NCBI GenBank assembly: GCA_051892875.1
Contig: JBJFGR010000091.1
Location: 1 to 10,181, forward strand
Source: JBJFGR01 sp051892875
GTDB taxonomy: Bacteria > Pseudomonadota > Gammaproteobacteria > Enterobacterales > Succinivibrionaceae
Direction of reading: 5' to 3'
DNA: 10,181 nucleotides
Position 1 is the stretch's first letter; the number at the start of each line of letters is the position of its first letter. The notes beneath the pieces were generated by a model that saw only the letters and a list, made by a program, of their open reading frames with translations, searched no databases and was not told the origin of the DNA. The position numbers and the translations under genes were made by a program. Positions 1 to 6,680 of the stretch are shown piece by piece.

Positions 1-261
1 ATTTTGATATAAATCACAATTATTAAATATTCAATTCAACTGCGGAATGTAGGATAGATATTTAGATGGTACTATATAATTTTGGACGGAATTTAGGTTG
101 TAAAGGTTTTATTGACAAAATATAAAAAACGTTTAGAGGAATCAGTAGTGTGCAATACGAACTAAACCATACTTAAAGTTAAATATGTCTAGTTTTTATC
201 CTAATCCCTACCATTAACAATTTATATAATTTTATAGTTCCTAATGATTAGCGGAACTTAG
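1..261. other. Gene-poor flank downstream of recF with an interrupted ORF relic
   Basis: No intact gene is visible. On the plus strand, one frame from 27 to 176 reads as peptide-like sequence broken by in-frame stops at 63-65 and 123-125 before ending at 174-176; the middle block starts MVLYNFGRNLGCKGFIDKI and the last block reads KTFRGISSVQYELNHT. This could be a decayed gene, but the stretch is short, I recognise no family, and chance open frames are possible. A hairpin lies at the recF-proximal edge and is listed separately. A TTGACA at 113-118 has no matching -10 element at the usual distance. No gyrB, tRNA or other RNA gene is seen here. Confidence 0.4.
236..258 (-). terminator. Weak hairpin just past the recF stop, possible operon 3' end
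   Basis: AGTTCC (236-241) is perfectly complementary to GGAACT (253-258). Inside it TAA (242-244) can pair with TTA (248-250) around a TGA loop, leaving a two-base bulge. The hairpin begins 3 bp beyond the recF stop codon (262-264), which is the right place to end or protect the dnaA-dnaN-recF transcript. Read on the minus strand, the hairpin is followed by mixed A/T sequence, not a run of T, so it does not look like a standard intrinsic terminator. It may be an RNA-stabilising hairpin or chance. Confidence 0.25.
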
Positions 262-1332
262 CTATGATAAATATATAATATTATGCTTTAGTAAAAACTG
301 ATCTTTTTTATAATTATTGGGTATAAATGTTATAAAAAATTGATTATTCATTGATAATTTTTCTATATAATTTATTATCCTTTTTACTGTATCAGTATCT
401 AACTCTGCCGAAATATCATCAATTAAATATATACAATTTTTACCAACAATTTTATTATACAACACTCCCTGAGCTAGCTTAAAAATGATAGTTAAGGCCT
501 TTTTTTGTCCCCTTGATAATATATCATTAGCTTTTTGATTACCAATTTTTATTATAAAATCTGCTTTATGAGGTCCCACTAAAGAATAACCAAAAATCAT
601 TTCTTTAGAATATATTTGTTTTAAATAATCGTCAATTGATATATCACTTTTATAACCTTTAAAAAAATCTATAGATAACGAATCTACAAAATTTGGTAAA
701 ATTTCTTTAATAATATCTAATAAAATAGAATAAAAGTTTTGAAAAAAATTCTTTCTTTTACTAGTAATAATCTCAGATATGTTAGTAAATTCATAGTTCC
801 AATAATCTAATAATGATAGATCCTTTTTTGAACTTAATATAGCATTTCTATTTTTAATGATATTAGTAAATTTTACAATATCACTATAATAAAACTTGTC
901 ATTATAGAAACACCCCTCATCGATAAAAGCTCTTCTTGTCTGGGGTTGTGCTTCAACAAGATTATCACCTCTTTTAGAAATAATGGGAATAATAAAATTA
1001 AGCGAGGCTAAATCAGATACTCTTGTAATATTACCTCTATTTATTTTTATATTAAGATTACCATTATTTTTTCTATTAACACCAATACAATACTTTAGAC
1101 TGTCACTTTCAAAATTTCCTACAACATAGAATTCATTACTATTGAAATTGATGATTGACGTATTATTCTGAGTTCTAAAAGATTTAGCTACCGACAAATA
1201 ATATATAGCTTCCAAAATAGAAGTTTTACCCGAACCATTTACTCCCAATATACAATTTATATTAGGAGTAAATGATATAAATTTATTATCTATATTTCTA
1301 AATTGCATTATTTTTATATCATGCAAAAACAT
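262..1332 (-). CDS. recF: RecF, DNA replication/repair ATPase
   Basis: RecF is an SMC/ABC-like ATPase that helps load RecA at single-strand gaps with RecO and RecR. The 356-residue product is almost exactly family length (E. coli 357). Visible motifs are Walker A GVNGSGKT (30-37), the GPHKADF block (about 253-259), the ABC signature LSRGQKK (272-278), Walker B CIYLIDD (300-306) and the D-loop SAELD (308-312). I chose the ATG at 1332 over an in-frame TTG at 1347 because MFLHDIKIMQFRNI aligns with the usual RecF start; the TTG would add five residues and overlap dnaN. The gene starts 4 bp after the dnaN stop with no clear Shine-Dalgarno, so translation is probably coupled to dnaN. It is last in the dnaA-dnaN-recF operon, and gyrB does not follow. 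Retention of recF argues against extreme genome reduction. Confidence 0.95.
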   Translation of the reverse strand: MFLHDIKIMQFRNIDNKFISFTPNINCILGVNGSGKTSILEAIYYLSVAKSFRTQNNTSIINFNSNEFYVVGNFESDSLKYCIGVNRKNNGNLNIKINRGNITRVSDLASLNFIIPIISKRGDNLVEAQPQTRRAFIDEGCFYNDKFYYSDIVKFTNIIKNRNAILSSKKDLSLLDYWNYEFTNISEIITSKRKNFFQNFYSILLDIIKEILPNFVDSLSIDFFKGYKSDISIDDYLKQIYSKEMIFGYSLVGPHKADFIIKIGNQKANDILSRGQKKALTIIFKLAQGVLYNKIVGKNCIYLIDDISAELDTDTVKRIINYIEKLSMNNQFFITFIPNNYKKDQFLLKHNIIYLS

Positions 1333-1336
1333 AGCA

Positions 1337-2536
1337 TTAGATAACAACTCTACTTATAATATACCTAGCAAAACTTGCTTCTTCGTCTTTTTCTGGTAAA
1401 GGTTCTAACATTGCATTATTTGAACTTTCAGCCATAGATATTTTTATTTTTTTAGTGTTTATAGCATTACATACATCAATAAAATATCTAACATTATAAG
1501 CTAGTTCAAAGTCATCTCCATCATAATTAATCATATCAACAATTTCACTAGCTTCCTCATGCTGATTATTCTTTGCTTTTATCATTAACACATTGTTGTT
1601 TACTATAATTTCTATAGCTTGGCTTTTTGAGTTACACAATATAGAAACACGTTGTAAGGTGCTCTTAAAATCTTCCCTATTAACAACAATAAACCGTGTG
1701 CATTTATTTGGAACTACACTTAACACATTTGGGTATACAGCTGATATCAACTTACTAATAATTGTTATTCCATTGATTGTTGTTTTTAGCGAATTATTAC
1801 TAATAAAAAATTCTACAATACTTTCTTTTTCTATGGATAAAAGTTTTATGACCTCTGAAACACCTTTTTTGGGAAAAATAAACCCCTCTTTATCATTGCA
1901 AATTTCAGGAATAATACAAGGTTCTAATAAATCACCTCTTTGTAAACTTAATCTATGACCATCAGCTGTATAAATGTTCAAAACAGAAGGTTCTTCATGG
2001 TTTATAGAAAATCTCATACCATTTAAAAAAAATCTATAACTTTCTTGTGCCATAGAAAAGAAAGTAGTCTTCATTAAATTTAATAATTTAGATCCTTCAA
2101 TCTTCAATGTATATGCGGTATTTAAAACATCAATATTTGGATACTGACTTGTAGGTAAAGTAACTAAGTAAAATTTATTTTTAGATGTTTCTAAAACCAA
2201 ATTTCTTTCATCTTTTGAATCATGTTTAAAAGTAATATAAGAACCTTCGGGTAAAGATTTTATTATTTCTAGTAATTTTTTTACGTTTACAGTAACATCA
2301 CCTTCTTCTATATCATCAGAAAATAGACCTACTTCTGTAATCATTTCTATTTCCGTGTCAGTACAGGTCATTTGTAAAACATAATTAGCATCTTTGATAT
2401 AATCATTATTATTTTTTGTTACAACAAATAAAACATTAGATGTTATAACCTCTCCTTTTGGTCCAATACCAGCTGGTCCTGATATTTGCTCTAAGGGTTT
2501 GTATAAATCTTCCCTACCTATACTAAATCTAATCAT
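1337..2536 (-). CDS. dnaN: DNA polymerase III sliding clamp (beta subunit)
   Basis: This is the ring-shaped processivity clamp that tethers the replicative polymerase and recruits repair and mismatch enzymes. Its 399 residues compare with 366 in E. coli; extra residues sit in loops near 40-52 and 202-216 and in an acidic stretch near 380-387. Family marks include REDLYKPLEQISGP near the N-terminus, FSMAQESYRFFLNGM (160-174), TADGHRL (190-196) and YPNV (268-271). The pocket blocks TADGHRL and YPN are kept, but the C-terminus reads YIISRVVI where E. coli has YVVMPMRL, so the usual Met-Pro-Met-Arg tail of the partner-binding pocket is changed. The ATG at 2534-2536 has a good Shine-Dalgarno overlapping the dnaA stop. 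It lies between dnaA (12-bp gap) and recF (4-bp gap) and is probably co-transcribed with both. Confidence 0.96.
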   Translation of the reverse strand: MIRFSIGREDLYKPLEQISGPAGIGPKGEVITSNVLFVVTKNNNDYIKDANYVLQMTCTDTEIEMITEVGLFSDDIEEGDVTVNVKKLLEIIKSLPEGSYITFKHDSKDERNLVLETSKNKFYLVTLPTSQYPNIDVLNTAYTLKIEGSKLLNLMKTTFFSMAQESYRFFLNGMRFSINHEEPSVLNIYTADGHRLSLQRGDLLEPCIIPEICNDKEGFIFPKKGVSEVIKLLSIEKESIVEFFISNNSLKTTINGITIISKLISAVYPNVLSVVPNKCTRFIVVNREDFKSTLQRVSILCNSKSQAIEIIVNNNVLMIKAKNNQHEEASEIVDMINYDGDDFELAYNVRYFIDVCNAINTKKIKISMAESSNNAMLEPLPEKDEEASFARYIISRVVI

Positions 2537-2542
2537 ACAATT

Positions 2543-2551
2543 ATCCTTTTA
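2543..2551 (-). promoter_or_regulatory. dnaN ribosome binding site overlapping the dnaA stop codon
   Basis: Read on the minus strand, AAAAGGAT (2543-2550 region) lies about 7-8 nt before the dnaN ATG and shares bases with the dnaA TAA stop (2549-2551). Ribosomes ending dnaA are therefore placed on the dnaN start, an arrangement typical of translational coupling between initiator and clamp. Confidence 0.7.
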
Positions 2552-4117
2552 TGCTAATTGAGCTTTTAATACTTCATAATCAGACTTTACTTGCTCATCT
2601 CTATTAATCAGTGCTGAAATCTTTTTATCTGCATGCATGACTGTTGAATGATCTTTCCCTCCAAATTTTTTCCCTATTGAAGGAAAACTTTCACCTGTTA
2701 ATTCTCTCGCAATTTTCATAGCCATCATTCTTGCATATGCTACATTTTTATGTCTATTTTTAGCTTCAATATCCTTAACAGTGATTTTAAAATAGTCTGC
2801 AACTATTTGTTTAATATTATCTATTGTTATTAATTTAGCTTGAGATTTTAAAACACCTCTTAAGGCATCTCTAACTACATCCAAAGTAACCTTTGTGTCA
2901 CTTGATACATAGGCGGCTATAGTTTTAATATGACCCTCAATAACACGAACATTAGTTTGAAATTTATTAGCTAAAAAGTCTACACATTGCTTATCAAAAC
3001 AGACCCCCATTTCTTTCGATTTTTCTTCTATAATTTTTTTTCTAGTATCTAAATCAGGAGGTTCAACTTTTATTGAAACACCTGATAAAAATCTATTTCT
3101 TAATCTTTCATCAACTTTTCTTAATTCATGGGGATGACAACTAGCCGCGAATACAATCTGATTAGATGAATTTATTATATCATTCATAAGGGCAATAAAT
3201 TCATTTTCTATATTTTTAAATCTTTCTAATTCTTGCATATCGTCAATCAATAGAACATCTAAATTTCTATACAAATATTTAAATTGTTTAATTAACCCCT
3301 GATCATAACCAGACTTCTTAAAATCTTCACAAGCAATGATAAAATCTGAGTAGAATTGATCAAAAGTTACATACATAACTTTCTTATTAGGATATTGTTT
3401 TAAAACTTCATTACCTATAGCAAACAAAATATGCGTTTTTCCTAAACCTGTATCTCCATAAGCAAAAAAAGGATTTCTTACAGGATCTCCAGGATTTTTT
3501 GCAACTTCTTTACCGTTCGTACACAAAATTTTGTTTGTAGGGCCCTCTATAAAATTATCGAAAACTTTACCTTCTTGTATAGAATTTACTCTATAAAATT
3601 TATTATTTTCTATATCACTAGAATCAATATCCACAAAATTACTATTAGGTATCGAAGTGTTTAACATTGAGTTATTAACAAGTTGTTGATTACTATTAAA
3701 ACTACCAAAAGATTTATTACTAGGTGGAAATGCAGATTCATCTATTTTTATAGGGTTCGTTTTCTTTAAAGACAACACATTTTGAGAAAATTCTTGCTTA
3801 ACAAGATCATTATTATTAACAACTTGACTTAATTTTTTATTCAACGCAAACTGAGATTGTATTTCAATACTTACGTCATAAGCTTTCTGCATAACATCGT
3901 GTATAGCTTGTTTTATATGCACTAAAAACTCTTTTTCTAAAATAGATTTTATAGGTCTACTAGGTACAAGAAGAATAAAATCATTTCCACTTATCAAAAC
4001 CTTTACTTTTAGAGAATTCGACAAAACAACAGATTTTAATTTTAACCTATTATTAGGATCTATAGGATAAGATTTTAATTGATTTTTTATTTTATCCCAA
4101 ATATCAGAACTTGACAC
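2549..4117 (-). CDS. dnaA: Chromosomal replication initiator DnaA (divergent)
   Basis: DnaA binds origin boxes through its C-terminal domain, forms an ATP-dependent filament and melts oriC. The product has 522 residues (E. coli 467); the excess is mainly an Asn/Ser-rich linker, about 95-175. Order: domain I (about 1-85, keeping IW near residue 7), linker, AAA+ domain (about 178-425) and DNA-binding domain (about 428-522). Walker A is GDTGLGKTH (221-229), Walker B VLLIDDMQ (288-295), the arginine finger R342 in DERLRNRF, and sensor 2 NVRVIEG (389-395). The domain IV signature GGKDHSTVMHADKKI (486-500) is well kept. Oddities: the sensor-1 block reads AASCHP where E. coli has TSDRYP, so the position of Asp269 is Ser326; the near-universal GKERTQEEFFHTFN block is replaced by a dissimilar sequence (299-312); E. 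coli V211 and R245 align with Tyr256 and Asn302. The start is GTG (4115-4117) with AGGT about 8 nt upstream; the nearby ATG at 4120-4122 is out of frame and soon stops. Confidence 0.95.
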   Translation of the reverse strand: MSSSDIWDKIKNQLKSYPIDPNNRLKLKSVVLSNSLKVKVLISGNDFILLVPSRPIKSILEKEFLVHIKQAIHDVMQKAYDVSIEIQSQFALNKKLSQVVNNNDLVKQEFSQNVLSLKKTNPIKIDESAFPPSNKSFGSFNSNQQLVNNSMLNTSIPNSNFVDIDSSDIENNKFYRVNSIQEGKVFDNFIEGPTNKILCTNGKEVAKNPGDPVRNPFFAYGDTGLGKTHILFAIGNEVLKQYPNKKVMYVTFDQFYSDFIIACEDFKKSGYDQGLIKQFKYLYRNLDVLLIDDMQELERFKNIENEFIALMNDIINSSNQIVFAASCHPHELRKVDERLRNRFLSGVSIKVEPPDLDTRKKIIEEKSKEMGVCFDKQCVDFLANKFQTNVRVIEGHIKTIAAYVSSDTKVTLDVVRDALRGVLKSQAKLITIDNIKQIVADYFKITVKDIEAKNRHKNVAYARMMAMKIARELTGESFPSIGKKFGGKDHSTVMHADKKISALINRDEQVKSDYEVLKAQLA

Positions 4118-4329
4118 AACATTACCTACAAATAAAAAATTATAGAAACAATAACAAAAATAATAAAATAATTAAAGTTAAGAATAATATCATATTGTCT
4201 CTAAAATTTAAACTATATATAAATAAATCATTAACAACTATCATATTAAAAAAATAATAATTGACTAATTCTTTAGTAATAACTATAATCGCCGTGCTTA
4301 TTTTTTTTATTTTTTTATGGAGTTTTATT
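4118..4329. other. Candidate replication origin: AT-rich dnaA-rpmH divergent gap
   Basis: This 212-bp gap separates the divergent dnaA and rpmH operons and has about 16% G+C by hand count (33 of 212), lower than the genes around it. In Pseudomonas and related gammaproteobacteria oriC lies between dnaA and rpmH, and here all genes on both sides are transcribed away from the gap, as expected for leading-strand placement around an origin. However, no TTATCCACA or one-mismatch version is present on either strand. A 9-mer, TATCATATT, occurs twice in direct orientation (4188-4196 and 4239-4247), and AACTAT occurs three times (4211, 4236, 4281), but in such AT-rich DNA this may be chance. The region also holds the rpmH promoter and must hold the dnaA promoter, for which I see only a weak TATGAT-like -10 on the minus strand at 4189-4194. 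Confidence 0.35.
4261..4296 (+). promoter_or_regulatory. Sigma-70 promoter for the rpmH operon with GC-rich discriminator
   Basis: TTGACT (4261-4266, five of six consensus bases) and TATAAT (4284-4289, perfect) are separated by exactly 17 bp. Directly after the -10 comes CGCCGTG (4290-4296), a conspicuous G+C patch in a region of about 16% G+C. A GC-rich discriminator at this position is the known hallmark of ribosomal promoters repressed by ppGpp/DksA, so stringent control of the rpmH operon is a reasonable inference. Transcription would start near 4296-4298 and give a leader of about 32 nt. Confidence 0.8.
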
Positions 4330-4473
4330 ATGAAGCGTACTTTTCAACCTTCTGTATTAAAACGCAAACGTACTCATGGTTTCCGCAATAGAATGAAGAC
4401 CGCAGATGGTCGTAAAGTTCTTTCACGTCGTAGAGCTAAGGGTCGTATGCGACTAACTACAGTTAATGACTAA
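4330..4473 (+). CDS. rpmH: 50S ribosomal protein L34
   Basis: L34 is a very basic protein of the large ribosomal subunit. The 47-residue product starts MKRTFQPSVLKRKRTHGFRN and continues into GRKVLSRRRAKGRMRL, which is unmistakable; family members have 44-46 residues, so the tail is one or more residues longer. The ATG at 4330 is preceded by GGAG (4319-4322) at a 7-nt spacing. An in-frame TTG at 4261 would add 23 hydrophobic residues, but it coincides with the promoter -35 and is not credible. The start MKRTFQPS favours Gammaproteobacteria. The stop overlaps the rnpA start by 8 bp, the ancient rpmH-rnpA pair. The leader contains T8-A-T7 (4301-4316). Confidence 0.97.
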   Translation: MKRTFQPSVLKRKRTHGFRNRMKTADGRKVLSRRRAKGRMRLTTVND

Positions 4474-4822
4474 AGAGAATTTTAAAAGGGAGTATAGACT
4501 TTATACTCCCCAGCATTTCGATAATGTTTTTAATAATCCTTGCAGATTATCAACTAAGGGTTTGACGGTACTCATTAAAAAAAATGATTTAAATGGAGCC
4601 CGAATTGGTTTGATTGTATCTAAAAAACAATTTAAGAAGGCTGTGTGGAGAACAAAAATAAAAAGGCTTATTCGAGAAAGTTTTAGAAAAAATAGAAATT
4701 CTCTCAATAGTTATGATATAGTTGTTATTGCTAAATATGATTTATTAAAATTAGCAAACAACGAGATATTTTATTTAATTGAGAATCTATGGAAAAAGAT
4801 ATCAATATACTCCAAAAACTGA
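4466..4822 (+). CDS. rnpA: Ribonuclease P protein component
   Basis: RnpA is the protein cofactor of the RNase P ribozyme, which cuts 5' leaders from precursor tRNAs. The product has 118 residues (E. coli 119). It shows the YRLYTPQHFDNVF start block (10-22), ARIGLIVSKK (45-54) and the basic helix RTKIKRLIRESFR (62-74). The family motif there is RNxxKRxxRExFR; here the usually invariant Asn is Thr63, while the following Lys-Arg, Arg-Glu and Phe-Arg are kept. The start codon overlaps the rpmH end by 8 bp with no clear Shine-Dalgarno, implying coupling to rpmH. The 3' end overlaps yidD by 34 bp. It is probably functional, since length and all other conserved positions are present. Confidence 0.95.
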   Translation: MTKENFKREYRLYTPQHFDNVFNNPCRLSTKGLTVLIKKNDLNGARIGLIVSKKQFKKAVWRTKIKRLIRESFRKNRNSLNSYDIVVIAKYDLLKLANNEIFYLIENLWKKISIYSKN

Positions 4823-5046
4823 GTGTGATGTTAATCGTTTTTTATCAGCATACTTTGAGTCATATAATTGGTAATCAATGTAGATTTTATCCTACTTGTT
4901 CAGAATACACAAAACAAGCCATACTTATTCATGGTTTTTTTTATGGATGTTTTTTGGGTCTAAAAAGAATTATCAAATGTAATCCTCTAAACAAAGGAGG
5001 GGTTGATATTGTTCCACCCTCAAAGGGAAAATTCAGCAAAAAGTAA
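4789..5046 (+). CDS. yidD: Membrane protein insertion efficiency factor YidD
   Basis: YidD is a small inner-membrane-associated protein that assists YidC/Sec-dependent insertion. The 85-residue product (E. coli also 85) has the hallmark CRFYPTCSEY (31-40) with Cys31 and Cys37, followed by GLKRIIKCNPLNKGGVD (57-73) with Cys64 and the VPP motif (75-77). An amphipathic N-terminal helix (about 6-28) fits membrane attachment. It begins inside rnpA (34-bp overlap), as in many bacteria, and ends 5 bp before yidC. The ribosome site is weak (GAGA at 4781-4784), consistent with coupled translation. Confidence 0.95.
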   Translation: MEKDINILQKLSVMLIVFYQHTLSHIIGNQCRFYPTCSEYTKQAILIHGFFYGCFLGLKRIIKCNPLNKGGVDIVPPSKGKFSKK

Positions 5047-5051
5047 TCACT

Positions 5052-6665
5052 ATGAAATCACAAAGAAACACCGCAATTATTATTTTTTTAGTTATCAGTG
5101 TGATGATATTTTTTACATGGTCTGATGACAAAAAAATGTCACTTCAAAATCAATATTTATCTTTAAAAAATGATATCAGCAAAACAAAAGTAACTGAAGC
5201 AACGGACTTACTAAATATAGAAACAGACATTTATGTGATTAAAGTAAATTTAGATGGGGGAGATATTGTATATCTAGATTTAAAAGATCAAAAAGAAAAG
5301 ATACATTCTAATGAAAATTTTCATTTACTAAAAATTACTAATGATTTTAAGTACCTTGCAACAGCGGATTTAAAAATAAATGGCAATATACTTAAACCTA
5401 AATATATTGTAAACAAAAAAAATTTTAAAATGGATTCTAATTCCGTATTAATTGTACCTATTACTTATGAAGCTCCAAATGGTTCAATAATAACAAAAAA
5501 ATTTGAATTTACTCCAAATCAACATTCTATAAAAGTTTCATTTAATATTGATAAATTATCTTCTGATTCAAACATTTCTATTATTTCATCGTTACAACAA
5601 AGTAAAGATAATCCAAGTGAAAAATCAGGTATGTTTGGAACCTCTGCGTACAGAGGTGTAGCATATTCAACTCTTGATACAAGATATTCAAAAGAATCTT
5701 TTGAGTATATATCGGAATTATCTGTCCCTAAAAATATTGTGTCAAATGAAAGCGGTTGGGTTAGTATGATTCAACATTATTTTGTTTCAGCTATTATAAA
5801 TATTCAACCTAATAAAAGCACAATATTTATGACATCTGCTGATGAAAACAAAACAGCTATAGTAGGTATTGAAAATAGTGGAAAAAATTATAAAACTGGT
5901 GAAATTGTTAATAACATAAGCACTTTATTTTGGATAGGTGCAAAAAATCAAGATGAAATGAAAAGCATTGCCAATCATTTAGAATTGACTGTTGATTATG
6001 GGTGGTTAGCTTTTATTTCTGAATTTTTATTAACAGCTTTAAAAACAATCCATAAATTATTAAATTATGTAAATATAAATAATTGGGGAGTTGCAATTAT
6101 AATCTTAACGCTATTAGTTAGAGGTATTATGTATCCACTAACAAAGAAACAATATACCTCAATGGCAAAAATGAGAATGCTTACACCTAAAATGAATATC
6201 ATCAAGGAAAAATATAAAGATGACAGACAAAAATTAGGTCAAGAAATGATGATGTTGTACCAAAAAGAAGGCGTAAATCCACTTGGAGGTTGTTTCCCAA
6301 TTCTTATTCAAATGCCTATTTTTATAGCTCTTTATTGGACTTTGATGGAATCTACAGAGTTAAGACATTCTCCATTCATACTTTGGATTGATGATTTATC
6401 AGCGTATGATAACTTCTTTGTTTTACCAATTTTAATGGGGATAACTATGTTTATCATACAAAAAATGTCTCCAACCCCTGTTACTGACCCATTACAAAAG
6501 AAAATTTTTCTTCTAATGCCTGTGGTATTTACATTTATGTTCTGTACTTTCCCAGCTGGATTAACTCTATATTGGTTAGTATCAAATATTGTTACCATTG
6601 TTCAACAATATTTAATTTTTAAACACTTGGAAAAAGTAGGATTACATGTAAAAGTATCAAATTAG
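5052..6665 (+). CDS. yidC: Membrane protein insertase YidC
   Basis: YidC inserts and folds inner-membrane proteins alone or with SecYEG. The 537-residue product has the Gram-negative architecture: N-terminal membrane segment (about 7-22), large periplasmic domain (about 45-315), then five membrane segments (about 343-364, 413-433, 455-472, 485-500, 503-520). The C-terminal insertase domain is very close to E. coli: VRGIMYPLTK (356-365) with the hydrophilic-groove arginine R357 (E. coli R366), QYTSMAKMRML (367-377), VNPLGGCFP (408-416), TDPLQKKI (478-485) and FPAGLTLYW (500-508). The periplasmic domain is Lys/Asn-rich and less conserved. The C-terminus, HVKVSN, lacks a long basic tail. The ATG at 5052 follows the yidD stop by 5 bp, with no strong Shine-Dalgarno. 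Confidence 0.97.
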   Translation: MKSQRNTAIIIFLVISVMIFFTWSDDKKMSLQNQYLSLKNDISKTKVTEATDLLNIETDIYVIKVNLDGGDIVYLDLKDQKEKIHSNENFHLLKITNDFKYLATADLKINGNILKPKYIVNKKNFKMDSNSVLIVPITYEAPNGSIITKKFEFTPNQHSIKVSFNIDKLSSDSNISIISSLQQSKDNPSEKSGMFGTSAYRGVAYSTLDTRYSKESFEYISELSVPKNIVSNESGWVSMIQHYFVSAIINIQPNKSTIFMTSADENKTAIVGIENSGKNYKTGEIVNNISTLFWIGAKNQDEMKSIANHLELTVDYGWLAFISEFLLTALKTIHKLLNYVNINNWGVAIIILTLLVRGIMYPLTKKQYTSMAKMRMLTPKMNIIKEKYKDDRQKLGQEMMMLYQKEGVNPLGGCFPILIQMPIFIALYWTLMESTELRHSPFILWIDDLSAYDNFFVLPILMGITMFIIQKMSPTPVTDPLQKKIFLLMPVVFTFMFCTFPAGLTLYWLVSNIVTIVQQYLIFKHLEKVGLHVKVSN

Positions 6666-6680
6666 ATAAGAGAGGAGTAT

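Noticed and set aside
113..118. TTGACA as a possible promoter -35
   Set aside because: No TATAAT-like element lies 16-18 bp downstream, and no gene follows on the plus strand for over 4 kb.
196..204. TTATCCTAA as a DnaA-box-like site
   Set aside because: Two mismatches from consensus in AT-rich DNA and no companion sites nearby.
1593..1958. 121-codon plus-strand open frame
   Set aside because: It is antisense to dnaN, which has clear family motifs; no independent start signal is seen.
4261..4329. N-terminal hydrophobic extension of L34 from a TTG start
   Set aside because: The TTG is the promoter -35 element, and the family begins at MKRTFQPS (4330), which has its own Shine-Dalgarno.
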